This document shows positions 54,768 through 62,264 of a DNA stretch of 64,000 bases, one piece after another. The notes below the pieces were generated by a model. It saw only the letters and a program-made list of their open reading frames with translations, searched no databases and was not told the DNA's origin. Position 1 is the stretch's first letter, and the number at the start of each line of letters is the position of its first letter. The translations under genes were made by a program, and so were the position numbers. The stretch comes from Phycisphaerae bacterium (GTDB taxonomy: Bacteria; Planctomycetota; Phycisphaerae; Phycisphaerales; SM1A02), in assembly GCA_016795035.1 (NCBI GenBank), contig JAEUIT010000097.1, forward strand, positions 1-64,000, read 5' to 3'.

Positions 54768-55514
54768 TCATGCGGGGAACGTGTCCTCGATGCGATAGCG
54801 ACCCGCGGGCTTGCCCACGAGCCAGGCACCTGCTCGAATCGCTCCACGGGCGAAGAGGTCGCGGGTCGTTGCGGTATGGCGGATCTGAAGGATCTCGCCG
54901 GCCCCGGCGAACTGCACGATGTGATCACCGATGACATCGCCCGCCCGGATGGCGTGCACGCGGTCTCGAGAAATTTCGCGACCCCCTTCGACGACCGACG
55001 CGGCAAGCGCCAACGCGGTTCCGGAGGGGGCATCGAGCTTCTTGGTGTGGTGCGTTTCGATGATGTCGACGTCATAGGCCGCACCGAGAAGACGAGCCGC
55101 CTCCCGCGCCAAGCGGCGCGCGACCGCGACGCCCAACGAGGTGTTCGAACACACCATCACGGGCACCTGGCGCGCGAGGTCTTCGAGCGCGCGTTCGGTG
55201 TTCGGCGCGAGCGCGGTCGTGCCAACGAGCAGCGGCACGCGCAGCTTCGCGGCAAGGAGCGCGGCGTCCGCGGCGCCCGCATCGGAGGTGAAGTCGATGA
55301 TGACGTTGCCGCTCGCAAGCGTCGATGGCACCGAAGGTTGCTGCAACGCCTCGGCGATGTCGCCGCGGTCGAGGCGAGCCGCGATACGGACCGATGCATC
55401 GCCTTCGGCGCAGGCCGCGATGCGTGATCCCATGCGCCCAAGCGCGCCATTCAGGATGATCGCGACGGTGGCGCTCGAGCGGGTGTTGGACGTCGTCATG
55501 GGCGTGTTCGACAT
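54768..55514 (-). CDS. dapB: 4-hydroxy-tetrahydrodipicolinate reductase
   Basis: 248 aa from ATG 55514. NAD(P)-binding ILNGALGRMGSRI, VIIDFTSDAG, LLVGTTAL, and the signature IIETHHTKKLDAPSGTAL with catalytic His and Lys. It makes tetrahydrodipicolinate in the lysine/diaminopimelate pathway. The Gly-x-x-Gly loop reads LNGALGRMG, slightly variant. No dapA beside it. Confidence 0.93.
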   Translation of the reverse strand: MSNTPMTTSNTRSSATVAIILNGALGRMGSRIAACAEGDASVRIAARLDRGDIAEALQQPSVPSTLASGNVIIDFTSDAGAADAALLAAKLRVPLLVGTTALAPNTERALEDLARQVPVMVCSNTSLGVAVARRLAREAARLLGAAYDVDIIETHHTKKLDAPSGTALALAASVVEGGREISRDRVHAIRAGDVIGDHIVQFAGAGEILQIRHTATTRDLFARGAIRAGAWLVGKPAGRYRIEDTFPA

Positions 55515-55559
55515 GCGAGGTTCTTCTTCGTGGTGGCTTCGTGATGGCTTCAACGTGAC

Positions 55560-55658
55560 GCATGCGAAGCGCGTCACGCAGTCGTCGTTGCCGCATGCGC
55601 GACGCGCTCCAAGCACGTCGATGCATGCGCGCGAATCGCATGTCGGCGGCGCATGCGC
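55560..55658. repeat. Phased array of GCATGCGC sites
   Basis: GCATGCGA at 55560, GCATGCGC at 55593, 55623 and 55651, spaced 33, 30 and 28 bases, roughly three helical turns. They lie in the gap between dapB and the divergent 32-aa gene. Symmetric core GCATGC. May be protein-binding sites. Confidence 0.5.
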
Positions 55659-55810
55659 AGCCCGCCCGAAATCGGGGAGCTTGAATCTTTTCTGTCAAGA
55701 GGCTTTTCTTCCACGGCCGATAGGTGTACAACTTCACTGGCCAAGCGCTTTGTTACGCCGGCGCAAGGTCCGACTCCGACACCAAGAGCGTAACTACAAG
55801 GGAGCCAACC

Positions 55811-55909
55811 ATGGCTGCGAAGAAGAAGGCTGCTAAGAAGGCAGCGAAGAAGACGGCGAAGAAGAAGGCCTCGAAGAAGGCCGGCATGCGCCGCACCAAG
55901 AAGGGCTAA
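55811..55909 (+). CDS. 32-aa lysine-rich histone H1-like mini-protein
   Basis: MAAKKKAAKKAAKKTAKKKA and onward to AGMRRTKKG: half of it is lysine and a third alanine, in AAKK/KKA repeats like the tail of histone H1 or of bacterial Hc1/alanine-lysine-rich proteins. It probably binds DNA or RNA. GGGAG lies about six bases upstream of ATG 55811. An AT-rich region (55678-55740) precedes it and a strong terminator follows, suggesting high expression of a stand-alone transcript. Too short for a family call. Confidence 0.75.
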   Translation: MAAKKKAAKKAAKKTAKKKASKKAGMRRTKKG

Positions 55910-55996
55910 TCAGCTAACACTGAAAGCCCGAGGACCTTCGAAGTCCTACGCAGCTCCGACTGGCGTACGACTCACCGAAGCGTTCATAGGAACACG

Positions 55997-56034
55997 ACCG
56001 GAGATCGCTGCGAGGCGGTCTCCGGTGTTTTTTT
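55997..56034 (+). terminator. Strong rho-independent terminator
   Basis: ACCGGAGA (55997-56004) pairs with TCTCCGGT (56019-56026), with further pairing inside (ATCGC/GGCGGT partial), followed by GTTTTTTT. The best classical terminator in the window, ending the 32-aa gene. Confidence 0.92.
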
Positions 56035-56094
56035 GGCCTGTTTTGCAGCGTTTTCGCGGCACCCTCGTCGCGACACCGTTCGCCCCGCGCGCCC

Positions 56095-56706
56095 TCACGC
56101 GACTCGCACGTCCACTCCGCGTTGCAGGAGAAAGACTCGCAAGCGATCGACCGTGAGCGCCCGCGACGCGTCCGCGACCTCGCCGATCGCAAGTCTCCAC
56201 GTTGCACCCTCGCGGGTCTCGAGTTCGAGCGTGAGGCGGCCCGGCGCCGGCACATCGGCGCAGAAGGTGACACGCGCGATCGATGCGACTGGCACATGCG
56301 CCTCGCGCCGCGCGGACACGTACGTGGCGATGCCGTCGTCTTCGACGACCCACGCGACGGTCGGGTCGAAGGCGACGAGCGAGAGAAAGACGGCGCTCGC
56401 GAAGGCAAGAAGGATGATGGTCGCCACCGTCGTCACCGGTCCCGCCAACCCGCTCATGCAGCAACCTGCGAGGCCGAAGGTGACCGGGATCGTGATGAGG
56501 ACGACGGTCTTCCGCATACGGCCTTGCGCCGAACGGTCGATCACTCGACGACCGTGGATCACGATGTCGGCGTCACTCGGTGCCTGCCGCGGAGTGGCGC
56601 CGCACTCGGGGCAGGGCGCCTCGAGGCCAAGTCGTCGGCGGTCGTAGCCGCATTCGCAGCGGATCGCCCAGTCGTTGAAGGCGGGTTCGTCGCTCGTCGC
56701 GGTCAT
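56095..56706 (-). CDS. Zinc-ribbon membrane protein
   Basis: 203 aa from ATG 56706. The N-terminal ribbon is IRCECGYDRRRLGLEAPCPECG (split here: CECGYD near residue 18 and CPECG near 32). Two membrane segments follow (VVLITIPVTFGLAGCCMSGL and VTTVATIILLAFASAVFLSL). A C-terminal beta-rich domain ends it (VASIARVTFCADVPAPGRLT), perhaps PH-like. The family is frequent in Phycisphaerae; function unknown. Divergent from ferredoxin. Confidence 0.7.
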   Translation of the reverse strand: MTATSDEPAFNDWAIRCECGYDRRRLGLEAPCPECGATPRQAPSDADIVIHGRRVIDRSAQGRMRKTVVLITIPVTFGLAGCCMSGLAGPVTTVATIILLAFASAVFLSLVAFDPTVAWVVEDDGIATYVSARREAHVPVASIARVTFCADVPAPGRLTLELETREGATWRLAIGEVADASRALTVDRLRVFLLQRGVDVRVA

Positions 56707-56798
56707 TCCGGGCACGCTCCGCCGCAATGGTCCGGGGTCTGCTCCCGAGGCGACCTTGGCCACCGTCGTCGGTGCCACCGCGATCCCGCCTCTGCCAC

Positions 56799-56804
56799 TA
56801 TCCT
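56799..56804 (+). promoter_or_regulatory. Leaderless-type -10 box of the ferredoxin gene
   Basis: TATCCT nine bases before ATG 56814. Confidence 0.55.
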
Positions 56805-56813
56805 CTCCGCCAT

Positions 56814-57080
56814 ATGGCTCACATCATCGCGGAACCATGCATCGGTACCAAGGACACCGCGTGCGTCGAGGTCTGCCCGGTCGACTGCATCCATCCGACC
56901 AAGGGCGAAGCGGATCACGGCGCCGCGACGCAGCTCTACATCGATCCCGACACGTGCATTGACTGCGGCCTTTGCGTCGACGAGTGCCCGGTTCAGGCGA
57001 TCTACCCGCAGGAAGACCTTCCTGCCGAGTGGCACAAGTACATCCAGATCAACCTGGACTACTTCAAGAAGAAGGCCTGA
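56814..57080 (+). CDS. 7Fe-type ferredoxin
   Basis: 88 aa. Two cluster motifs: an N-terminal CIGTKDTACVEVCPVDCIHP (a [3Fe-4S]/[4Fe-4S] type spacing as in Thermus- and Azotobacter-like seven-iron ferredoxins) and CIDCGLCVDECPVQAIYP for a [4Fe-4S] cluster. It carries electrons in the cytoplasm; partner unknown. A hairpin terminator follows. Confidence 0.9.
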   Translation: MAHIIAEPCIGTKDTACVEVCPVDCIHPTKGEADHGAATQLYIDPDTCIDCGLCVDECPVQAIYPQEDLPAEWHKYIQINLDYFKKKA

Positions 57081-57202
57081 GCGCCCGCCGCTCGGACCGC
57101 GTTCGACGCTGTTAGTCCCGCTACCCACGGACCGCGCCAGGTCTCCGTTCCCATCGTGCGCCGGCATCCCGGGGCCCTCACGCGGCGCCACCGATAGAAA
57201 CC

Positions 57203-57233
57203 AGCAGCCCCGAGCTCAAGGCCCGGGGCTGCT
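57203..57233 (+). terminator. Hairpin terminator after ferredoxin
   Basis: AGCAGCCCCG pairs perfectly with CGGGGCTGCT around an 11-base loop, followed by GTCCTCT. Shared with the convergent gene at 57269. Confidence 0.75.
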
Positions 57234-57268
57234 GTCCTCTCCAATGATCGTTGTCGTTCGGGGCGGGG

Positions 57269-57745
57269 TCAGCCAGCCTTGCGGCGCGGCTGCTCGTCCT
57301 CGTCCGCTTCCTTCCACACGCCGCTCGGGGCGTCGGGCTTCTCCGTCCAGTCTTGGACGCGCGACCCGAGCTTGAGTTCGGAGGCCATGGTCTTCCGGTA
57401 GCCGAGCTTGCGGAGGACTTCGAGGACGTCGGTCCACGTCGGGAAGGTCTTCCCGTTCACGCGCTTGAAGGCGTCGATTGCGGTGACGAAGAGGAATTGC
57501 TCCTGCGTCATCTCGCCTTCCTCGGCGGCCTTCAGGTAATCGGTGCGTCGGCGACCGGGGCCGCGACGGCGTTCGAGGTTGGTGTCGTTCGGGGCCGACT
57601 GCCGGCGATCAAGGCCACTGCGACGATCGACCACCGAACCGCTGCGCGGGTCGATCGCGTGGAGCTGCGGGCTCGGCGCGCTGTCGCCGTCGTCCTCGCA
57701 CTGGTCTTCGCAATGGTCGTCTTGTCGGCCTTCGTTGGTCGCCAT
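57269..57745 (-). CDS. Conserved-type hypothetical protein
   Basis: 158 aa from ATG 57745. A polar head ends in an Arg cluster (RRSGLDRRQSAPND, then LERRRGPGRRR). A helical domain follows: AEEGEMTQEQFLFVTAIDAF, NGKTFPTWTDVLEVLRKLGY, LGSRVQDWTEKPDAPSGVWK. The end is acidic/basic. No membrane part. I cannot name a family; the helical part resembles small winged-helix or adaptor proteins. A plus-strand frame over the same region is not favoured because it lacks domain-like sequence until 57956. Confidence 0.6.
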   Translation of the reverse strand: MATNEGRQDDHCEDQCEDDGDSAPSPQLHAIDPRSGSVVDRRSGLDRRQSAPNDTNLERRRGPGRRRTDYLKAAEEGEMTQEQFLFVTAIDAFKRVNGKTFPTWTDVLEVLRKLGYRKTMASELKLGSRVQDWTEKPDAPSGVWKEADEDEQPRRKAG

Positions 57746-57955
57746 GGATCTCCCCCTCGTTCGGCAATCCAACCCGTCGTGGTCCGGTCGATACACTTCG
57801 CGACCTCCGCCGACGAGTCGATTGCCGCATCGATCGGCGAATCGGTCATCCTCCTTTGGCGCTCGCGCGGCGGAATCGCGCGGGCCCGCGTGCCGATGCG
57901 TCTCTGGCGCGGTCACGCTGACTGTTCCGCTCACGTAGGCAACGCTGGTAACTCT

Positions 57956-58483
57956 GTGGCTCACCACGACTCTACGGACGAACAACGGATCAACCTTGGC
58001 GCTGCCGTAGCCGCGTGGGTGTTTCCGGGCCTTGGACAGATCGTGCTCGGCGATCGCCGGCGCGGCGTCTTTGCCATGATCGGCGTCTTGATCCTCGTCG
58101 TCACCGGCGTCTTCGTCGGCGGCCTCGACGCGGTCGACCGCGACGAAGACCGACTTTGGTTCATTGGGCAAGCGGTCGCCGGTCCGCTCGTGATCGGCGT
58201 CTCCTTCGCGAACGATGCCATCGTGAAGTCCGGCCGCGCCGGCGAACTTCTCGATGCACCGAGCCGCACGCCCGGTCCGCGCGTCGAGACGAAGCCCGCG
58301 AAGGTCTCGACCCTCAAGGGCCTCGCGCACCCGAACGAGTTCGGTTCGCTGCTCGTCTTCTTGGGCGGCCTGATGAATCTCGTCGTCATCCTCGATGCCC
58401 TCGTCCGCGTGCCGCCGGAACCTCAGTTCGGACCCGGGTTCGGCCGACGCGCCGACGATCTCGGCAAGAAGGGGGCCGCATGA
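57956..58483 (+). CDS. Four-helix membrane protein (DUF6677-like)
   Basis: 175 aa from GTG 57956. FPGLGQIVLGDRRRGVFAMI is the TM2-like start; four hydrophobic segments follow up to FGSLLVFLGGLMNLVVILDA. Between, a loop DAVDRDEDRLWF and a Lys/Pro/Thr stretch. DUF6677-type proteins are found in Planctomycetes; function unknown. It overlaps the next gene by four bases (ATGA). Confidence 0.7.
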   Translation: MAHHDSTDEQRINLGAAVAAWVFPGLGQIVLGDRRRGVFAMIGVLILVVTGVFVGGLDAVDRDEDRLWFIGQAVAGPLVIGVSFANDAIVKSGRAGELLDAPSRTPGPRVETKPAKVSTLKGLAHPNEFGSLLVFLGGLMNLVVILDALVRVPPEPQFGPGFGRRADDLGKKGAA

Positions 58484-58749
58484 CGGCGGCAACGACGATG
58501 TCCGCGCTCCTCGCGCACATGCCGTTCATCGAGCCGTTCCCGCTCGCGCACCGCTATTGGTGGCTCCTGATCGTCCCCGTCGCGATCGGCGTCTCGATGG
58601 CGTGGAAGGCCGTGCGCCTGAAGACGCTCGAGGAATACTGGCGCCACGTCGTCTCGATGTCGGTGCAGGTGGTTCTCGGCGTTGCAGGCATCGCCGTCGG
58701 CCTCTACGTCCTGATCATCGTGGTCCTGCCGCGGCTGCCTGCGGAGTGA
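58480..58749 (+). CDS. Small two-helix membrane protein
   Basis: 89 aa. Helices WWLLIVPVAIGVSMAWKAV and VQVVLGVAGIAVGLYVLIIV. Starts in the stop of the preceding gene (ATGA), so they are cotranscribed and coupled, perhaps forming one complex. Its last 35 bases overlap the convergent gene at 58715. Confidence 0.75.
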   Translation: MTAATTMSALLAHMPFIEPFPLAHRYWWLLIVPVAIGVSMAWKAVRLKTLEEYWRHVVSMSVQVVLGVAGIAVGLYVLIIVVLPRLPAE

Positions 58750-59338
58750 CCGGCCGAGCGGGACCCCGCACGAGGCGCGGCACGAGCACGAGAAAGATCG
58801 GAAACGCGAAGAAGAGGACATTGATCGCGACACCGTCCCAGAGCGTGACGTCGCGGGCGATCGCCATCGGCTCGAACGCGTGCTTCGCCATCTTCGAGAT
58901 GGTGAAGCCGTCGTCATCGACTTCCGAGTGCGGCACGAAGAGCCGATCCGCTTCCCATTCGCTCCACTGACGAACCCGCATCGGGGCCGGCCATCCGATC
59001 GCGAGCGAGCCGACGCGCCACGCGCCCTCGGCGCTCGGGAGTTCGACGCCATCGGCTGCGGTCGGGGGCTCCGCCCACACGGGAACGGCCGGGACCTCGA
59101 GCGACGGATTGATCGACGCCCGATGCAACCGATCGAGGTTCACCCAGCGCAGCCCAAACGCGCGGTCGAAGGCGACCATCCAGAATCGCCCTTCTCGGAC
59201 GTGCAGGACGCCGTTGTAGGGCGCCACCCCCTGCTCGACGCGGAAGAGCGCGTACCACGCGACGCCCGCCGCGATCGCCGCGCCAAGCGCGAGCGATACG
59301 ACGAGATGAATGAGGAGGCGCGTGAGCCAGATTGGCAT
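58715..59338 (-). CDS. Two-helix membrane protein of unknown function
   Basis: 207 aa from ATG 59338. Helix 1 LTRLLIHLVVSLALGAAIAA, a roughly 130-residue extracytoplasmic part (YNGVLHVREGRFWMVAFDRA, MRVRQWSEWEADRLFVPHSE), then helix 2 (AINVLFFAFPIFLVLVPRLV). No family recognised. The last 35 bases overlap the opposite gene; both frames look real. Tail rich in Ala/Arg. Confidence 0.65.
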   Translation of the reverse strand: MPIWLTRLLIHLVVSLALGAAIAAGVAWYALFRVEQGVAPYNGVLHVREGRFWMVAFDRAFGLRWVNLDRLHRASINPSLEVPAVPVWAEPPTAADGVELPSAEGAWRVGSLAIGWPAPMRVRQWSEWEADRLFVPHSEVDDDGFTISKMAKHAFEPMAIARDVTLWDGVAINVLFFAFPIFLVLVPRLVRGPARPVTPQAAAAGPR

Positions 59339-59350
59339 GGAGAGGAGCCG

Positions 59351-59470
59351 AAGGATCAAGGATCGAGGATGAAGGATCAAGGGGCACGACGCCAAATCCC
59401 CTGAGACGCGCGTCCGAGCCTCAAAACCGCCTCCAAACCCTTGATCCTTGCTCCTCCATCCTTGCTCCTT
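59351..59470. repeat. Inverted pair of GGATCAA-type repeats
   Basis: 59351-59383 holds GGATCAA/GGATCGA units; 59438-59470 the opposite strand CTTGATC, CTTGCTC, CATCCTT units. They can pair across about 55 bases. Located between divergent genes 59338 (minus) and 59508 (plus), unlike the others, which follow gene ends. Confidence 0.7.
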
Positions 59471-59507
59471 CTACCCGGCACACCAATTGCCAAGCCCGCA
59501 CCCACCT

Positions 59508-60257
59508 ATGGGCATTCTCAAGCGACTTCGCCGGGCTCGAATCCTTCGACGTGACACCACTCCCGCCTGGCGACTCGGCATGAGCGCCGTCAGGCACCTT
59601 CGCGACCTCGACCCCGAACGACGCGAGCGCGTCGAGCAGGATGCGAAGGTCTTCGCGGGCCAAACCCACTGGGAAGGCTGCGGCGGACTCACCCTCACGG
59701 ACGGCATGAAGGCGGTGGTTTCCGCCATGGCATGCCTCCTCGTCTGCGACACGCGACAGACCCTCTACGAGGACGTCTCGAGCGTGATCCTCTATCCGCA
59801 AGGCTACGTCGCGCGGAGTTCGACCGGACCGCTCGGCATCGTGAGTGAAGGCATGGCGCGGCTCGGCGAGGCGCACGTCAACGGGCCGGTCATTCTGTCA
59901 TGGTCCGATGCGCTGCGCGATGCGACGCAGTACACCGGACGGAATCTCGTCCTACACGAGTTCGCGCACCGGCTCGACATGCTGAATGGCTATGTCGACG
60001 GCGCGCCGCCGATGCCCGCGTGGATCGACATCGGCCGTTGGAAGCACACGATGACGCACGAGTACGGCGCGTTGCACGCGTCGCTCGACCAAGGCGCGCC
60101 GACGCCCCTGACCCCCTACGCCGCCACGAATCCCGCGGAGTTCTTCGCGGTGTCGACCGAGGCGTACTTCGAGCGCCCGTTTGCGCTGCGCACGCTGCGG
60201 CCGGAGCTGTACGGGCTTCTCAAGGACTATTACGTGATCGGAGGGATGGAGGCGTAG
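59508..60257 (+). CDS. mtfA: MtfA-family zinc metallopeptidase
   Basis: 249 aa. The HExxH site is LHEFAHRLDML (residues about 148-158), with Glu from NPAEFFAVSTEAYFE as third ligand. The pattern GCGGLTLTDGMKAVVSAMAC and SSVILYPQGYVARSS matches MtfA, which in E. coli titrates the Mlc repressor and has weak peptidase activity. In other bacteria the partner is unknown. No Mlc-like gene in the window. The start lacks a clear ribosome-binding site. Followed by the hairpin array. Confidence 0.92.
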   Translation: MGILKRLRRARILRRDTTPAWRLGMSAVRHLRDLDPERRERVEQDAKVFAGQTHWEGCGGLTLTDGMKAVVSAMACLLVCDTRQTLYEDVSSVILYPQGYVARSSTGPLGIVSEGMARLGEAHVNGPVILSWSDALRDATQYTGRNLVLHEFAHRLDMLNGYVDGAPPMPAWIDIGRWKHTMTHEYGALHASLDQGAPTPLTPYAATNPAEFFAVSTEAYFERPFALRTLRPELYGLLKDYYVIGGMEA

Positions 60258-60285
60258 CGCGCGGACTCAGCGTTGCAGCGAACGC

Positions 60286-60645
60286 TCTCCTCCCCCGAAC
60301 GCGAAGCGTTTGGGGCGTGGTGTCATCGCGCCAGCGATGACGGTAGGGGCGGGCTTCCATCACACCCCCACCACCATCGCTTTGCGATGGTCCCCCTCCC
60401 CCGAATCGAAGATTCGGGGGAGGATGCAAAACACTCTCCTCCCCCAACCGCCTCGGTTTTGGGGGTGGTGGCATCGCGCCAGCTATGACGGTGGGGGCGG
60501 GCTTCCATCACACCCCCACCACCATCGCGTCGCGATGGTCCCCCTCCCCCGAATCTTCGATTCGGGGGAGGATGCAAAACACTCTCCTCCCCCGAACGCG
60601 AAGCGTTTGGGGGAGGTGGCATCGCGCTAGCGATGACGGTGGGGG
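60286..60645. repeat. Array of stacked hairpins, 2.4 units of about 148 bp
   Basis: Units 60286-60433 and 60434-60582 are full; 60583-60645 is partial. Each unit has up to four stem-loops: (1) CCCCGAACGCGAAGCGTTTGGGG-like; (2) TCATCGC-GCCA-GCGATGA; (3) ACCATCGC-TTT-GCGATGGT or ACCATCGCGTCGCGATGGT; (4) CCTCCCCCGAATC-GAA or TTC-GATTCGGGGGAGG. Between them are GGGGCGGGCTTCCATCACA and GAGGATGCAAAACACTCT. The loop GCGAAGC corresponds to the exceptionally stable DNA mini-hairpin. It lies between the convergent MtfA and DEAD-box genes; one more copy is at 148-262. Confidence 0.9.
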
Positions 60646-60659
60646 CCGCCTCCCGCTTC

Positions 60660-62126
60660 TCACCCGATCTTCTTCACGCCCTTCCCGGGGCGCTGCTTCG
60701 GATCGACCGGCTTCATGCGAGCGCCGCCGCGGAGTTGGACCTTCGACTTGCCCGCGCGCTTCGTCGTCTTCTTGCGATTCGCGCCTGAGAGCTTCTCGCG
60801 CTCGCGCTTCTCTTTCTCCGCATCGTCGAGCGCTCGAACCGCCGCCGCGTCGCGCCGCGCGCGCTTCTTCGCTTCCGCCTGCCGCTCCACCGCCGCGAGA
60901 CGCTCGCGATCTTCTGGCCGCAGCCATCGCGAGAAGTCCGGTACCGGCACGGGCACGAGTTCGACTTCCGACAACCGACACACCCGCTTCCAGCGCTCGC
61001 GCTCGTCCGGCTCCGGCGTCACGAACGTGAAGCTCTCGGCGAACCCGGATCGCGGCGAAGGTCCGTGCCCCGCGCGGCCGACGCGATGCACGTACTCCTC
61101 GGGCATCATCGGAATGTCGTAGTTGATGACGGTCTTCGCGGCGGGAATGTGCAGGCCGCGCGCGGCGATGTCCGTCGCGACCAGCACGCGCGCATCGCCG
61201 TTGGTGAAGTCCTCGAGCGCCTTCTCGCGCTGCACCTGCGAACGGTCGCCGTGCAGAAGCGCGGTCGACACGTCGTGCTTGCGGAGCGCCCCCGCGACCC
61301 AGCCCGCGCGGCGGCGGGTGCGCACGAAGACGAGGACGCCGCGGCGCTTCGCGCCGGCAATCAATTCCAGCGTGAGCGCCGTCTTGAAGGCGTCGTCGAC
61401 GATGTGGAGCGTCTGGCCCACATGCGCGGCGGGCTTCGTATGCACGCCCGCCTCGATGCGCGTCGGCTCGCGCAGGAACCGGGCCATGAGCTCCTCGACC
61501 GCCGGCGGGAACGTCGCGCTCAGGAAGAGCATCTGCCGATCGGGCGGCATGCGTTCGAGGATGCCTTCGACCTGCGGCAGGAACCCGAGGTCGAGCATGC
61601 GGTCGGACTCGTCGACGACGACGTACCGGACGTGCGCGAGCGACAGCGCGTCGAGGTCGAGCAGTTCGCGGACGCGCCCGGGCGTGCCGACGAGAAGATC
61701 GACGCCCCGGTCGATCAACTCCTTCTGCGGGCCGATCGGCGACTTTCCCCACACCGCGCCGACTTGCAACAGAGAGCCCTTGGTGATCGCGAACGCGTCC
61801 TTCGCGACCTGCTGCGCGAGTTCTCGGGTCGGCACCAGGACGAGCGCGCGCAAGCGGCTGCGCGGATCGACGCGCGCCGACCGCTTGCCGCCGCCGCGCT
61901 TCTTCGGCCCCTTCAAGAGTGGCGGCGGCGAGGCGAGCAACCGATGCGCGATCGGCAGCACGTACGCGAGGGTTTTTCCGGTGCCGGTCGGAGCGAGTCC
62001 GACGAGGTCACGCCCTTCGATCGCGGGCGGAAGGAGCACGGATTGAATGGGCGTCGGTTCGGTGAATCCGAGCGCCGCGAGTCCGCGCAGGAGCGTCGGA
62101 TGAAGACCGAGACCGTCGAATGGCAT
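60660..62126 (-). CDS. DEAD-box RNA helicase (RhlE-like)
   Basis: 488 aa from ATG 62126. Q motif FTEPTPIQ, Walker A APTGTGKT, VVDESDRMLDLGF (DESD in place of DEAD), SATFPPAV, and motif VI HRVGRAGHGPSPRSG, which is altered compared with HRxGRxGRxG. The C-terminal 100 residues are Lys/Arg-rich (SEVELVPVPVPDFSRWL, then a long KKRARRD type tail), as in RhlE-type proteins that bind structured RNA. The helicase core is otherwise complete. A TACGAT box six bases before the ATG sets the start. Confidence 0.9.
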   Translation of the reverse strand: MPFDGLGLHPTLLRGLAALGFTEPTPIQSVLLPPAIEGRDLVGLAPTGTGKTLAYVLPIAHRLLASPPPLLKGPKKRGGGKRSARVDPRSRLRALVLVPTRELAQQVAKDAFAITKGSLLQVGAVWGKSPIGPQKELIDRGVDLLVGTPGRVRELLDLDALSLAHVRYVVVDESDRMLDLGFLPQVEGILERMPPDRQMLFLSATFPPAVEELMARFLREPTRIEAGVHTKPAAHVGQTLHIVDDAFKTALTLELIAGAKRRGVLVFVRTRRRAGWVAGALRKHDVSTALLHGDRSQVQREKALEDFTNGDARVLVATDIAARGLHIPAAKTVINYDIPMMPEEYVHRVGRAGHGPSPRSGFAESFTFVTPEPDERERWKRVCRLSEVELVPVPVPDFSRWLRPEDRERLAAVERQAEAKKRARRDAAAVRALDDAEKEKREREKLSGANRKKTTKRAGKSKVQLRGGARMKPVDPKQRPGKGVKKIG

Positions 62127-62132
62127 GCGGCC

Positions 62133-62138
62133 ATCGTA
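62133..62138 (-). promoter_or_regulatory. Leaderless-type -10 box of the DEAD-box gene
   Basis: Minus-strand TACGAT six bases before ATG 62126. Confidence 0.55.
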
Positions 62139-62264
62139 CGGATGTTGCACGAACGCTGAAGGCGGCGCGACTCGCGTCCGATGTACCACGCGGCCCGCGA
62201 CTCGGCCGCACGCGACAACATCCTGCGGTTCGGCCCGTTTCGCGCGGCCACCGGAGGATTCGCG

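Noticed and set aside
57251-57955. Plus-strand extension of the DUF6677-like gene back to 57251
   Set aside because: It lies opposite the well-formed 158-aa gene, and its translation before 57956 is a low-complexity shadow.
60286-60645. CRISPR array
   Set aside because: The period is about 148 bp with internal hairpins and no unique spacers of uniform size; no cas genes.
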